Assembly: GCF_001427605.1 (NCBI RefSeq)
Contig: NZ_LMGZ01000019.1
Span: 296,263-360,262 of the forward strand
Length of the DNA: 64,000 nucleotides
Origin: Devosia sp. Root635
GTDB lineage: Bacteria; Pseudomonadota; Alphaproteobacteria; Rhizobiales; Devosiaceae
Reading direction: 5' to 3'
Part shown: piece by piece, positions 36,878-46,238 of the stretch
Position numbering within the stretch: the stretch's first letter is position 1
Layout of the letters: the number at the start of each line of letters is the position of its first letter
Made by a program: the position numbers and the translations under genes
The notes under the pieces: model-generated
What the model was told of the DNA's origin: nothing
Database searches by the model: none
The model's input: only the letters and a program-made list of their open reading frames with translations

Positions 36878-38626
36878 TTAGAAAATGTCGGGTTCGCCGG
36901 CCGTGCGGCCGAAGCTGGGGGCGAGGTAGTCGAAATCGCACCCCTTGTCGGCCTGGCTGACATGCTTGGCGAACATCCAGCCATAGCCGCGCTCGAAGCG
37001 TTCGGGCGGCTTGACCCAGGCGGCGCGGCGCGCCGCCAGCTCGGCCTCATCGACCAGCATGTCGAGGCGCCGGTTGGGGAGGTCGATGGCGACGATGTCG
37101 CCGGTGCGCAGCAAAGCCAGCGGGCCCCCGATATGGCTTTCAGGCGACACATGCAGCACGCAGGCGCCATAGCTGGTGCCGCTCATGCGGGCATCGGAAA
37201 TGCGCAGCATGTCGCGATGGCCCTGTTTCACCAGCTTGAGCGGCAGCGGCATCATGCCCCATTCGGGCATGCCGGGCCCGCCCAGCGGGCCGGCATTGCG
37301 CAGCACCAGCACATGATCGGGCGTGACATCGAGATCGGGATCGTCGATGGCCTTCTTCATCTCCGGATAGCTGTCGAACACCAGCGCCGGCCCCTGATGC
37401 ACATGGAAGCGTGGATCGCAGGCGGCCGGCTTGATCACCGCTCCATCCGGCGCCAGGTTGCCGCGCAGCACGGCAAGCGAGCCTTCCTTGTAGACCGGGT
37501 TGTCGAGCGTGCGGATGACGTCGTCATTGTAGACCGGCGCATCGGCCACCACTTCGCCCAGCGTCAGCCCCGAAACGGTGAGCGCGCTGAGGTCCAGCTT
37601 GTCGCCCAGATTGCGCATCAGGCCCAACAGGCCTCCTGCATAGTAGAAGTCCTCCATCAGGTAACCCTTGCCCGAGGGCCGCACATTGGCGATCAGCGGC
37701 GTGGTGCGGCCCAATGCGTCGAGGTCATCGAGGGTGAAATCGACTTGGGCGCGGCGCGCCATGGCCAGCAGATGCACCACCGCGTTGGTGGAGCAGCCGG
37801 TCGCCATCGCCACCACGCCGGCATTGCGCACCGAAGCAGCGGTAACAATCCTGTCGGGCGTCATCTCCTCCCAGACCATGTCGACGATGCGCCGGCCGCA
37901 TTCGGCGGCCATGCGGATATGGTTGGCATCGGGCGCCGGGATCGAGGAGGCACCGGGGAGCGTCAGGCCCATGGCGTCGGCGATCGCCGTCATGGTCGAA
38001 GCCGTGCCCATGGTCATGCAATGGCCATGCGAGCGGGCGATGCCGGCCTCGACGCCCAGCCATTGCTGGTCGGTGATATTGCCGGCACGGCGCTCATCCC
38101 AGTATTTCCAGCCATCCGAGCCCGAGCCCAGTTGCTGGCCGGCATAATTGCCGCGCAGCATCGGCCCGGCCGGCAGATAGATCATCGGCAGCCCGGCCGA
38201 CAGCCCACCCATGATCAGCGCTGGCGTAGTCTTGTCGCAACCACCCATCAGCACCACGCCATCCACCGGATGGGAACGCAACTGCTCTTCCGCCTCCATG
38301 GCCAGCAGGTTGCGGTAGAGCATGGTCGTCGGCTTCATGAAGCTCTCCGACAGCGTCACCGCCGGCATCTCGACCGGGAAACCACCCGCCTGCAGCACGC
38401 CGCGCTTCACGTCCTCGACGCGCTGCTTGAAATGGGCGTGGCAGGGATTGAGGTCGGACCAGGTGTTCATGATCGCGATGATCGGCTTGCCCACCCAGTC
38501 GGTGGGGGCGTAGCCCATCTGCATGATGCGCGAGCGATGGCCGAAGCTGCGCAGGTCATCGGGCGCGAACCACCGCGCCGAACGCAGATCTTCCGGCTTC
38601 TTGGTCTTGGGATGGGGTGAGGTCAT
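36878..38626 (-). CDS. IlvD/Edd family sugar-acid dehydratase (L-arabinonate dehydratase-like)
   Basis: A 582-residue iron-sulfur dehydratase. MNTWSDLNPCHAHF, MGGCDKTTPALIMGG and GHCMTMGTASTMTAIA carry the three cluster-binding Cys. ISDARMSGTSYGACV has the catalytic Ser. The length and the NTWSDLNPC form match aldonate dehydratases (L-arabinonate, D-xylonate) and not IlvD or Edd. The substrate could be L-arabinonate, D-galactonate or another aldonate, since motif alone does not decide. The start overlaps the hydroxyacid dehydrogenase stop by four bases. Confidence 0.88.
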   Translation of the reverse strand: MTSPHPKTKKPEDLRSARWFAPDDLRSFGHRSRIMQMGYAPTDWVGKPIIAIMNTWSDLNPCHAHFKQRVEDVKRGVLQAGGFPVEMPAVTLSESFMKPTTMLYRNLLAMEAEEQLRSHPVDGVVLMGGCDKTTPALIMGGLSAGLPMIYLPAGPMLRGNYAGQQLGSGSDGWKYWDERRAGNITDQQWLGVEAGIARSHGHCMTMGTASTMTAIADAMGLTLPGASSIPAPDANHIRMAAECGRRIVDMVWEEMTPDRIVTAASVRNAGVVAMATGCSTNAVVHLLAMARRAQVDFTLDDLDALGRTTPLIANVRPSGKGYLMEDFYYAGGLLGLMRNLGDKLDLSALTVSGLTLGEVVADAPVYNDDVIRTLDNPVYKEGSLAVLRGNLAPDGAVIKPAACDPRFHVHQGPALVFDSYPEMKKAIDDPDLDVTPDHVLVLRNAGPLGGPGMPEWGMMPLPLKLVKQGHRDMLRISDARMSGTSYGACVLHVSPESHIGGPLALLRTGDIVAIDLPNRRLDMLVDEAELAARRAAWVKPPERFERGYGWMFAKHVSQADKGCDFDYLAPSFGRTAGEPDIF

Positions 38627-39576
38627 GGCGGGCTCGGCAAGGGTGTGAGGAGGGGACGGCCGGAAAAATGGGCCGCCAGGTTATCGACGACAAGCTGGCT
38701 CATCCGACTTCGGGTCTCGATGCTGCCGCTCGAATGATGCGGGTAGAACACCACATTGGGCAACCGGGCCAAGGCCGGGTCGACATTGGGTTCGTCGGCA
38801 TAGACATCGAGCCCGGCGCCGCGGATGCCGCCGCTGCTCAGCGCGGCGATCAGCGCCTTCTCGTCGACCACGCTGCCGCGCGATATGTTGACCAGCCAAC
38901 CGTTGGGACCGAGCGCCGCCAGCTCCTTGGCGCCGATCAATCCGCGCGTCTCTTCGCCGCCGGGGCAGGTCAGCACCAGCACGTCGCAGGCGCGGGCCAG
39001 GGCCTCGGCGCTGTCGTAATAGTCATAGTCCACCGCCTGCGGCCGCCTTCCGGTATAGGCCACGCGCATCTTGAGCGCCCTGGCGCGATCCGCCACCTCC
39101 CGGCCGATGCGGCCGAGGCCGACAATGCCCAGCACCTTGCCGGTCAGCGTGGCGGTGAAATTCATCATGCCCTGCCGCGCCCAGTCGCCGGAGCGGACAT
39201 AATCGTGACCCTGCGGCATCTGGCGCAGGGCAGCGATGACCAGCCCGATGCCCAGATCGGCGACATCGTCATTGAGCACGTCGGGCGTATTGGTCACTGC
39301 GACATTGCGAGCCTGGCAGGCCTCGACGGCAATGCTGTCGGTGCCGACACCGGACGAGGCGACGATTTCGAGCGCCGGCAACTGACCCAAAAGCCCGGCC
39401 GGAAAGCCCTTGCCGCCGGTGGTGACGACACCCCTGACCTGGCTGCCGATATCCCGGATCATTGCCACCTTGTCGGTGGACGAATGATAGTGATGCAGCC
39501 GGTAGGCCGCCTCCAGCTTTTGCATCTGGGCCGGCAGGATGGGCTGGACGACGAGTATGTCGATACGCTGGTCCAC
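38623..39576 (-). CDS. D-isomer-specific 2-hydroxyacid dehydrogenase (glyoxylate/hydroxypyruvate reductase-like)
   Basis: A 317-residue NAD(P)-dependent enzyme. LGIVGLGRIGREVADRA is the dinucleotide-binding motif. VNISRGSVVDEKAL (Arg), DVYADEPNVDP (Glu) and VVFYPHHSSGSIETR (His) supply the catalytic triad. Relatives reduce glyoxylate, hydroxypyruvate or 2-ketogluconate. In this operon it could reduce a 2-keto sugar acid or glycolaldehyde-derived glyoxylate. It overlaps the ABC ATPase gene by one base and the dehydratase gene by four. Confidence 0.88.
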   Translation of the reverse strand: MDQRIDILVVQPILPAQMQKLEAAYRLHHYHSSTDKVAMIRDIGSQVRGVVTTGGKGFPAGLLGQLPALEIVASSGVGTDSIAVEACQARNVAVTNTPDVLNDDVADLGIGLVIAALRQMPQGHDYVRSGDWARQGMMNFTATLTGKVLGIVGLGRIGREVADRARALKMRVAYTGRRPQAVDYDYYDSAEALARACDVLVLTCPGGEETRGLIGAKELAALGPNGWLVNISRGSVVDEKALIAALSSGGIRGAGLDVYADEPNVDPALARLPNVVFYPHHSSGSIETRSRMSQLVVDNLAAHFSGRPLLTPLPSPP

Positions 39577-41186
39577 TACGCGGACTCCCTCTGATGCTTG
39601 CCGCGCTGGTCCGGGTCCGGCTCAAGGCTGGCCGCCAGCAGCGCCTGCGTATAGGCGTGGGCCGGCGCCTCGAAGATTTGCACGACATCGCCTTCCTCGA
39701 CGATGGCGCCTTCCTTCATCACCACCACCCGGTCGGCGAAATCGCGGACCACCGGCAGGTCATGGGCGATGAAGATGAAGGCGACACCGAGCTGGTCGCG
39801 CAGGTTGTCGAGCAGCCTTATGACCTGGGACTGCACCGACACGTCCAGCGCCGACACGGCCTCGTCGCAGATGATGATACGGGGCTGCATGGCCAAAGCA
39901 CGGGCAATGGCGATGCGCTGTCGCTGCCCGCCCGAAAACTGGTGCGGATAGCGGTCGGCATGCTCGGCCGCCAGCCCGACCAGATCGAGCAGTTCGAGCA
40001 CCCGCGCGCGCCACTGGTTGCGCGGCAGGATATCGGCATGGATGCGCCAGGCTTCCGAGATGATCTGGAACACGCTCATGCGCGGGTTGAGCGACTGGGT
40101 GGGATCCTGGAACACCATCTGGATGTCGCGGCGCAGCCGGAACATCTCCTTGTCGCTGAGCGCGCAGAGATCGCGCCCGCCATACTGCACGCTGCCCGAA
40201 TCGGCATCATCGAGCCGCACGATGGCGCGGGCGGTGGTGGACTTGCCCGAACCCGATTCCCCGACAATGGCAACCGTCTCGCCGGCCCGCAGGTCGAAGC
40301 TGACATCGCGCAGCGCGTGATAGGTGCCGAAATGCTTGTTGAGGTTGCGGACCGACAGGATTGGTTCGGCCACGCCCACCGCACTATGACGAATGCTGCC
40401 CTGGCCCGGCACGGCGGCGATGAGCTTTTGCGTATAGGGGTGGTTGGGATGCTTGAGCACGTCACGCACCGCGCCTGTCTCCACCACCTCGCCGGCATTC
40501 ATCACGATGGCCCGGTCGGCCATTTCCGCCACCACGCCCAGGTCGTGGGTGATGAGCAGCAGGCCCATGCCGGTTTCGTCGCGCAGCTCCTGCAGCAGGC
40601 GCAGGATCTGCAACTGCACGGTGACGTCGAGCGCCGTGGTCGGCTCGTCGGCGATCAGCACGTCCGGGTCATAGCCCAGCGCCATGGCGATCATCAGCCG
40701 CTGCCGCTGGCCGCCGGAAAACTGGTGCGGATAGGCCCTGGCCCGCTGCTCTGGGTCGCGGATGCCGACACGTCCCATCAATTCGATGGTGCGGCGGTGG
40801 GCGTCGCCCGCCGGCATGCCGTGGACCCGCATGGCTTCGGCAATCTGCCAGCCCACCGGATAGACCGGATTGAGATGGGCCAGCGGATCCTGGAAGATCA
40901 TCGCGATCTTGCGGCCGTTGACTTCGCGCCTTTTGCCGGCAGGCATGTGGAGCAGGTCTTCGCCGCGATAGGTGATAGCGCCGGAGGTGATCCGGCCGGG
41001 CGGACAGTCGATCAGGTCCATGACGGCGGAGGCCGAAACAGACTTGCCCGAACCGCTCTCGCCCAGGATGGCGAGCGTCTCGCCGCGATCGAGGTGGAAG
41101 CTGACATTGCGGACGGCCTCGACCACCTTGCCGGCGGTGTGGAACTCGACCGAGAGATCCCTGACCTCGAGGATATGCTCAGCCAT
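39576..41186 (-). CDS. ABC transporter ATP-binding protein, fused DppD-DppF type
   Basis: A 536-residue protein made of two complete nucleotide-binding domains. Each has a GESGSGKS Walker A (about residues 39 and 310), a FSGGQRQR signature and a Walker B ([24 protein letters not shown]). After each domain comes the peptide-transporter oligo_HPY-like extension ([26 protein letters not shown]). It energises the two permeases upstream in the operon and overlaps the DppC-type gene by eight bases. Confidence 0.94.
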   Translation of the reverse strand: MAEHILEVRDLSVEFHTAGKVVEAVRNVSFHLDRGETLAILGESGSGKSVSASAVMDLIDCPPGRITSGAITYRGEDLLHMPAGKRREVNGRKIAMIFQDPLAHLNPVYPVGWQIAEAMRVHGMPAGDAHRRTIELMGRVGIRDPEQRARAYPHQFSGGQRQRLMIAMALGYDPDVLIADEPTTALDVTVQLQILRLLQELRDETGMGLLLITHDLGVVAEMADRAIVMNAGEVVETGAVRDVLKHPNHPYTQKLIAAVPGQGSIRHSAVGVAEPILSVRNLNKHFGTYHALRDVSFDLRAGETVAIVGESGSGKSTTARAIVRLDDADSGSVQYGGRDLCALSDKEMFRLRRDIQMVFQDPTQSLNPRMSVFQIISEAWRIHADILPRNQWRARVLELLDLVGLAAEHADRYPHQFSGGQRQRIAIARALAMQPRIIICDEAVSALDVSVQSQVIRLLDNLRDQLGVAFIFIAHDLPVVRDFADRVVVMKEGAIVEEGDVVQIFEAPAHAYTQALLAASLEPDPDQRGKHQRESA

Positions 41187-42111
41187 GGTTGGTCTCCCTG
41201 CGCTTTTCGAGGCGCCAGCGCTGGGTGGGGTCGAGCACGATGCGGAGCCAGTTGGAAACCAGGTTCAGCGACATCGCTGTCAGCACGATGAACAGGCCCG
41301 GCCAGAAGCTCAGCCACCAGGCCTGGTTCATGTAGGGGCGGCCCTGGGCAACCATCAGGCCCCAGGTGACCTCGGGCGGCTGGATGCCGATGCCGAGGAA
41401 GCTCAGCGAGCTTTCGGCCAGCATGACGAAGGCGAAATCGAGCGTGGCGATGGTCAGCAGCGTCGGCAGCACCATGGGCAGGATATGGACGAAGGCGATG
41501 CGCCAGGACGAGGCGCCCATGACCTTGGCGGCCTGCACGAACATGCGCTCGCGGATTTCCAGCACCTCGGCCCGCGTGGTGCGCAGATAGACCGGAATGC
41601 GGGTGATGGCGAGCACGATCACCAGGTTGGTGACGGCGGGTTCGAGCATATAGAGCACAATCACCGCCAGCAGCAGCGAGGGAAAGCTCATGATGACATC
41701 GGCCAGCCGCAGGATGGCGTCGGACAGGAACTTGCGCGAATAGCCCGCGACCAGGCCGAGGGCGGCACCGATGCAGGAAGCGGCGACCACGGTGAAGGCG
41801 GCGATCATCATCGTATTCTGCGCCGCGACGATGATGCGGGCGAAGATCGGCCGGCCCAGGCTGTCGGAACCCAGGATCATCAGCCAGCCATGATCGAGCT
41901 GGAACGGCGCCAGGTTGCGGCCGCGGAAGGCGACCTTGCTGGCCACGCCATCCAGCAGCGCCGGCCCGATCAGCGCGGCGACGACGACAAGGCTGAGAAA
42001 AATGACTGCAGCGGTGGCGAACTTGTCGGCCAGCAGCAGGCCGAGCCAGGTCGGCAGTTTCGGGGGCGATTTGGTCGGAGCGCCATTGATGCCAGTTTGG
42101 GTCATGGTCAT
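41179..42111 (-). CDS. ABC transporter permease, DppC/OppC type
   Basis: A 310-residue inner membrane permease with about six helices. The EAA loop region GLVAGYSRKFLSDAILRLAD and IRERMFVQAAKVMGASSWRI matches the peptide/nickel permease family, with the OppC_N segment at the N-terminus. It pairs with the DppB-type gene three bases upstream. Confidence 0.93.
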   Translation of the reverse strand: MTMTQTGINGAPTKSPPKLPTWLGLLLADKFATAAVIFLSLVVVAALIGPALLDGVASKVAFRGRNLAPFQLDHGWLMILGSDSLGRPIFARIIVAAQNTMMIAAFTVVAASCIGAALGLVAGYSRKFLSDAILRLADVIMSFPSLLLAVIVLYMLEPAVTNLVIVLAITRIPVYLRTTRAEVLEIRERMFVQAAKVMGASSWRIAFVHILPMVLPTLLTIATLDFAFVMLAESSLSFLGIGIQPPEVTWGLMVAQGRPYMNQAWWLSFWPGLFIVLTAMSLNLVSNWLRIVLDPTQRWRLEKRRETNHG

Positions 42112-42114
42112 GGC

Positions 42115-43029
42115 TCAGTACCGGATGCGCGGATCGAGCAGCGCATAGGCCAGGTCGATCAGCAGGTTCATGGTGAAGATGGCAAGCGAGGTGACCATGA
42201 TGGCCGCGAGCACGACGGTAAAGTCGCGCTGCAGGATGGAGTCGATCATGAGTTTGCCCACGCCGGGAAAGCCGAAGACCGATTCCACCACAACCGCCCC
42301 GTTGAGCAGGCCCGCCGCCTGGTCGCCGGCCACGGTAATGACAGGCAGCATGGCGTTGCGCAGGGCATGGACGAAGGTGATGGCGCGCTGCTTGACGCCC
42401 TTGGCGCGGGCCGTCTTGACATAGGCCGAGGACAGCGCGGTGATCATCGAACTGCGCACTACCTGCAGCACCAACCCGAATGGCCGCACGAACAGAACCG
42501 CCACCGGCAATATCCAATGCCAGGGCGTGCCGGTGCCCGAAGTCGGCACCCAGCCCAGTCCCACGGCGAAAATGAAGATGGCCATCAGCGCCAGCCAGAA
42601 ATCGGGCGCACTGGCCGCAGCCAGCGAAATAACCGATGAAATGCGATCGAACACGCCGCCCACCTTGATGGCGGCCAGGGCACCCAGCACCACCGCGCCC
42701 GACAGCACCAGCGCCATGGTCAGCCCGGCCAGGCCCAGCGTCCAGGGAAAGGCTTCCATCACCACGTCGAAGGCGGGTCGCTGACGGCGCAGGGAATCGC
42801 CGAAATCGAATTGTGCCAGGTTGACCAGGTAATCGCCGAACTGGGAGAGCAGCGGCTCATTGAGCCCGCGCGCCTCACGGAAGGCATCGCGCACGCTTTG
42901 CGGGGCATCGACCGGCAGGTAGAGCGCCGCGGGATCGCCCGTCAGCCGCGAGAGGAAGAAAACGAGCACCAGCAGCCCGAACAGGGAGACCAGGCTGAAC
43001 AGGCTCCGCTTGAGGACAAAGCGACCCAT
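42115..43029 (-). CDS. ABC transporter permease, DppB/OppB type
   Basis: A 304-residue permease with the N-terminal FVLKRSLFSLVSLFGLLVLV helix of the OppB family, a periplasmic loop, and the conserved SAYVKTARAKGVKQRAITFV (EAA) loop followed by GDQAAGLLNGAVVVESVFGF and PGVGKLMIDSI. It follows the substrate-binding protein by about 68 bases and precedes the DppC-type gene. Confidence 0.93.
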   Translation of the reverse strand: MGRFVLKRSLFSLVSLFGLLVLVFFLSRLTGDPAALYLPVDAPQSVRDAFREARGLNEPLLSQFGDYLVNLAQFDFGDSLRRQRPAFDVVMEAFPWTLGLAGLTMALVLSGAVVLGALAAIKVGGVFDRISSVISLAAASAPDFWLALMAIFIFAVGLGWVPTSGTGTPWHWILPVAVLFVRPFGLVLQVVRSSMITALSSAYVKTARAKGVKQRAITFVHALRNAMLPVITVAGDQAAGLLNGAVVVESVFGFPGVGKLMIDSILQRDFTVVLAAIMVTSLAIFTMNLLIDLAYALLDPRIRY

Positions 43030-43097
43030 GAGGTGCTCCAGTTTGGTCAGGAATATCCCGGGGGCGGCATAGCCGTCCCCGGGCAGGGAGGTCTGAT

Positions 43098-44606
43098 TTA
43101 CTTGAAGCCGATCTGGGCCAACTGCAGTTCGCTGTTGGTGGCGATGGTGGGCGTGAAGTCGAGGCGTGGGCCCACGCGGGAGAAGCCGACCATGTAGAAC
43201 AGCGGCACGTCGGCGATGTATTCGTCGTTCACCTTGGCGAACATCTCTTCCCAGAGCGCCTTGCGCTCGTCGCCGCTGGCAGCGGTGGCACGGGTGATGA
43301 GGTCATCGACTTCAGGCACCGACATGGCCGAGTGGCTGCCATCGGTATGGTGCTTCACGAAAGCGGTGAACACCGGGTCGCCCTTGGCATTGTCGTGCTG
43401 GACCTGAACCAGGTTGGGTGTGCGCGGCTCGGGGAAGGGCTTGACGAAGTAGCGGTTCCATTCACCAACATCATACATCTGCAGCGTGGCGTTGAAGCCG
43501 ACATCGAGCAGCATGGACTGGATGCCTTCCATCACTTCGGTCGCGTTGGGATAGATATTGATGCGACCGATCATCTCGACTTCGGCGTCGACCGGCACGC
43601 CATCGGCCTTGGCTTCGGCGAGCAGTTCACGGGCGCGGTCCGGATCGTAGGGCCAGGGTTGCAGGTCGTGGTTGAACCCGATGGTGCTGGGGGGCACCTG
43701 CTGGGTGGCCTTCTGCACGCCGGCGGCGAAGATGGTGCCGATCATCGCATCGCGATCGATGGCCAGGTTCAGCGCCTCGCGAACGCGGCGATCGTTGAAC
43801 GGCGGCAGCATCGAATCGATGCGCAGGGCCGACATTTCCGAATTCGGATAGCTGAAATCGGTATCCGGATTGGTGGCGTCCTGCACCGCGATATTGGGCG
43901 CGATGTCGGCTTCGCCGGCCTGCACCATGGCCGCAGCGACGGCCGCATCGGTGCGGAAGACATAGGTGGCGCCGGTAACGACAGGCTGTTCGCCCCAATA
44001 GTCGGGGTTGCGCTCGACCACCAGGCTCTGCCCCACATCCCAGCTTACGAGCTTATAGGGCCCGGTGCCGATGGGGTTGGTGGTGAACGTGTCGGCAGGG
44101 TCGCTTTCCGGCTGGATCGGCATGACCGACAGCAGCAGCGGCAGGATGGGCGAGGCCGGATCGCTGGTGATCTGGATGGTCGTGTCGTCGATGGCTTCGG
44201 TGGTGAATTCCATGCCGCCGAAATACTTGCCGCCGGTTTCGCAACCGAGCGCCGCATTCTTGTTGCGGGCGATCGAGAAGGTGATGTCGGCCGGATCGAG
44301 CGTCGAGCCGTCATGGAACTTGACGCCTTCACGCAGCTTGAATTCCCAGGTGTCCTCGTCGATCTGGCTCCATTCGGTTGCCAGGCGCGGCTTCAGCGCC
44401 GACTCGGCGGGCGCGTATTCGGTCAGGGTCTCATTGATATTCTGCAGGACCACGCGGCCCACGTCGGAACGGGCGGCCATGCACGGCTCGATCACATCGA
44501 GCACTTCGGTCAGCACGACGTTCACCGATTGATTGTCCTGGGCCGCCGCCGGCACCACGATCGCGGCAGACACCATCATTGCCCAAGCAAGGTTGGATAG
44601 CTTCAT
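43098..44606 (-). CDS. ABC transporter substrate-binding protein, family 5 (peptide/nickel type)
   Basis: A 502-residue periplasmic binding protein of the SBP_bac_5 class. The signal peptide MKLSNLAWAMMVSAAIVVPA is followed by AQD at the likely cleavage site. WEFKLREGVKFHDGSTLDPADITFS is the family hallmark, followed by NPIGTGPYKLVSWDVGQSL and ALNLAIDRDAMIG. The ATG at 44606 has a GGAGGAAAA site; the frame continues upstream without good starts. It is the first gene of the importer/catabolic operon. In this setting the ligand may be an oligosaccharide or uronate oligomer and not a peptide. Confidence 0.93.
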   Translation of the reverse strand: MKLSNLAWAMMVSAAIVVPAAAQDNQSVNVVLTEVLDVIEPCMAARSDVGRVVLQNINETLTEYAPAESALKPRLATEWSQIDEDTWEFKLREGVKFHDGSTLDPADITFSIARNKNAALGCETGGKYFGGMEFTTEAIDDTTIQITSDPASPILPLLLSVMPIQPESDPADTFTTNPIGTGPYKLVSWDVGQSLVVERNPDYWGEQPVVTGATYVFRTDAAVAAAMVQAGEADIAPNIAVQDATNPDTDFSYPNSEMSALRIDSMLPPFNDRRVREALNLAIDRDAMIGTIFAAGVQKATQQVPPSTIGFNHDLQPWPYDPDRARELLAEAKADGVPVDAEVEMIGRINIYPNATEVMEGIQSMLLDVGFNATLQMYDVGEWNRYFVKPFPEPRTPNLVQVQHDNAKGDPVFTAFVKHHTDGSHSAMSVPEVDDLITRATAASGDERKALWEEMFAKVNDEYIADVPLFYMVGFSRVGPRLDFTPTIATNSELQLAQIGFK

Positions 44607-44693
44607 CGATTTTCCTCCACAAGGCATCCATACGACGCCCGATTGACGGGCCGTCGTCTGTGCAATGTCGCTTCCGCGCTCTCGACCCACTGC

Positions 44694-44707
44694 AACACTA
44701 ATATATT
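44694..44707. promoter_or_regulatory. AT-rich candidate operator, copy 2
   Basis: On the minus strand this reads AATATATTAGTGTT, differing at one base from the site at 34508-34521. It lies about 88 bases upstream of the substrate-binding protein start, where an operator or promoter of the importer operon would be expected. The 44607-44876 gap holds no gene. Confidence 0.5.
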
Positions 44708-44783
44708 ACAATTTTAGACGCAAGGCGGTACGGAGCCCTGGGCCTGGTCACGCCGAACCGTGATGCCGAGACCTGGTGAAGGC

Positions 44784-44814
44784 AAAGAAAAACCCCGCTT
44801 TTTACGGGGCTTTT
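44784..44814 (-). terminator. Intrinsic terminator after the galactarate dehydratase gene
   Basis: On the minus strand AAAAGCCCCG...CGGGGTTTTT forms a G+C stem around a seven-base A-rich loop, followed by TTTTTCTTT. It lies about 65 bases beyond the stop of the leftward gene at 44877 and isolates it from the importer operon. Confidence 0.85.
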
Positions 44815-44876
44815 CCGTCCTGGGTCCTGTGTCGGCACACCGCCTGTCGTGGCGGACGGTGCCGCGGATCGGGATG

Positions 44877-46073
44877 CTACTTTCTGATGATAGCGGACTC
44901 GACAGTCCAGGCGCGGGCCTGCTCGCTGATGGTGAAGCCGAGCCCCGGACGGTTCGGCACCACCATGTTGCCGCCTGATGTTTCGAGCCGTTCGTTGAAC
45001 AGCGGGTCCAGCCAGTCGAAATGCTCCACCCAGGCCTCATGGGCATAGGCGGCGGCCAGATGGATATGGATTTCCATGGCGAAATGCGGGGCCATCTTGA
45101 GATATTTCTGCTCGGCCGCCGCAGCGATCTTGAGGAACTGCGTAATGCCACCCACGCGACCGGCATCGGGCTGGATGAAATCGACCGCATTGTGCTCGAT
45201 CAGCGCCCGGTGCTCGGCAACGCTGGTCAGCATCTCGCCCGAAGCGATCGGCGTATCGAGTTGCGCGGCCAGCATGGCGTGGCCCTCCACGTCATAGGCG
45301 TCCAGCGGCTCCTCGATCCAGACCAGGTTGAGCTGCTCCAGCACGCGGCCGACACGCTGCGCCGTCGGCCGGTCCCATTGCTGGTTGGCATCCACCATCA
45401 GCGGCACGTCGGGCCCCAGATGGTTGCGCACGGCTTCGAGCCGCTTCAGATCGATCATCGGGTCGGGCTGGCCCACCTTGATCTTGATGCCGCCGATGCC
45501 GTTCTGGACCGAAGCCGTGCAGTTTTCGAGCAGCTTTTCGAGCGGCGTCGACAGGAAGCCGCCCGACGTATTGTAGGTGCGCACGGCATCGCGGCGCGCG
45601 CCCAGCAGCTTGGCCAGCGGCAGGCCGGCGCGCTTGGCCTTCATGTCCCACAGCGCATTGTCCATGGCGGCAATGGCCTGGGTGGCGAGGCCACTCCGGC
45701 CCACCGACGCACCAGCCCAGATCAGCTTGTCCCAGAGCCGTGCAATATCGTTGGGGTCCTCGCCGAGCAGCGCGTCGGCCACTTCCCTGGCATGGGCGAA
45801 CATGCCTCGCCCGCCAGCACGCTTGGAATAGCTGAAGCCGACTCCCTGATGCCCTTCGCGGCTCGAAATCTCGGCAAACAGCATGGCGACCTCGGTCAGC
45901 GGCTTCTGCCGCCCCGTCAGCACCTTGGCGTCGCTGATCGGCTCGGCCAAGGGCAGCATCACCAGCGACAGCTTGACCTCGGTCACGCCATCCTGCGTCG
46001 CCGGACCGGTTGCCAGCCCAGCCAATGGTGGGTTGGTGGGAATGGAAACATTCTCGACAAGTGAAATCTTCAA
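44877..46073 (-). CDS. L-talarate/galactarate dehydratase (enolase superfamily)
   Basis: A 398-residue mandelate-racemase-subgroup enzyme, very close to the characterised Salmonella L-talarate/galactarate dehydratase. SDAKVLTGRQKPLTEVA, GVGFSYSKRAGGRG, AGASVGRSGLATQAI, the KxK general base GGIKIKVGQPD, the metal ligands in MVDANQQWD, WIEEPLDAYD and IASGEMLTS, and the His-Asp dyad (QPDAGRVGG, APHFAMEIHIHL) are all present. It yields 5-keto-4-deoxy-galactarate/glucarate, the KdgD substrate. The TTG at 46073 has a GGAGGATCAG site and is preferred to the upstream TTG at 46103. Confidence 0.93.
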   Translation of the reverse strand: MKISLVENVSIPTNPPLAGLATGPATQDGVTEVKLSLVMLPLAEPISDAKVLTGRQKPLTEVAMLFAEISSREGHQGVGFSYSKRAGGRGMFAHAREVADALLGEDPNDIARLWDKLIWAGASVGRSGLATQAIAAMDNALWDMKAKRAGLPLAKLLGARRDAVRTYNTSGGFLSTPLEKLLENCTASVQNGIGGIKIKVGQPDPMIDLKRLEAVRNHLGPDVPLMVDANQQWDRPTAQRVGRVLEQLNLVWIEEPLDAYDVEGHAMLAAQLDTPIASGEMLTSVAEHRALIEHNAVDFIQPDAGRVGGITQFLKIAAAAEQKYLKMAPHFAMEIHIHLAAAYAHEAWVEHFDWLDPLFNERLETSGGNMVVPNRPGLGFTISEQARAWTVESAIIRK

Positions 46074-46156
46074 CTGATCCTCCAATGCAGGGCTGCAGGG
46101 CAAGCCGTTCGCCGGCCGGAAGCTAGGTGACTTGGCGCCAACTCGTCAACAGTTAT

Positions 46157-46164
46157 CATATATG
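46157..46164. promoter_or_regulatory. CATATATG palindrome in the divergent dehydratase/GntR promoter region
   Basis: The 165-bp region between the dehydratase start (46073) and the GntR start (46239) has one AT-rich core, GTTATCATATATGTTTGG, centred on an 8-bp palindrome. It is a plausible operator for the adjacent FadR-like regulator. It differs from the AATATATTAGT sites of the other unit, which fits two regulators with separate sites. Confidence 0.35.
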
Positions 46165-46238
46165 TTTGGATTTTCCCTTTTCAGACAGGTGCTTTGCACG
46201 GTACAAGTGTGTGAAATCCGGCGCTGGGAGCGATTTTC

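Noticed and set aside
36962..38620. 552-codon open frame antisense to the IlvD-type dehydratase
   Set aside because: Covered fully by a gene with intact catalytic motifs; the translation has no recognisable domain.
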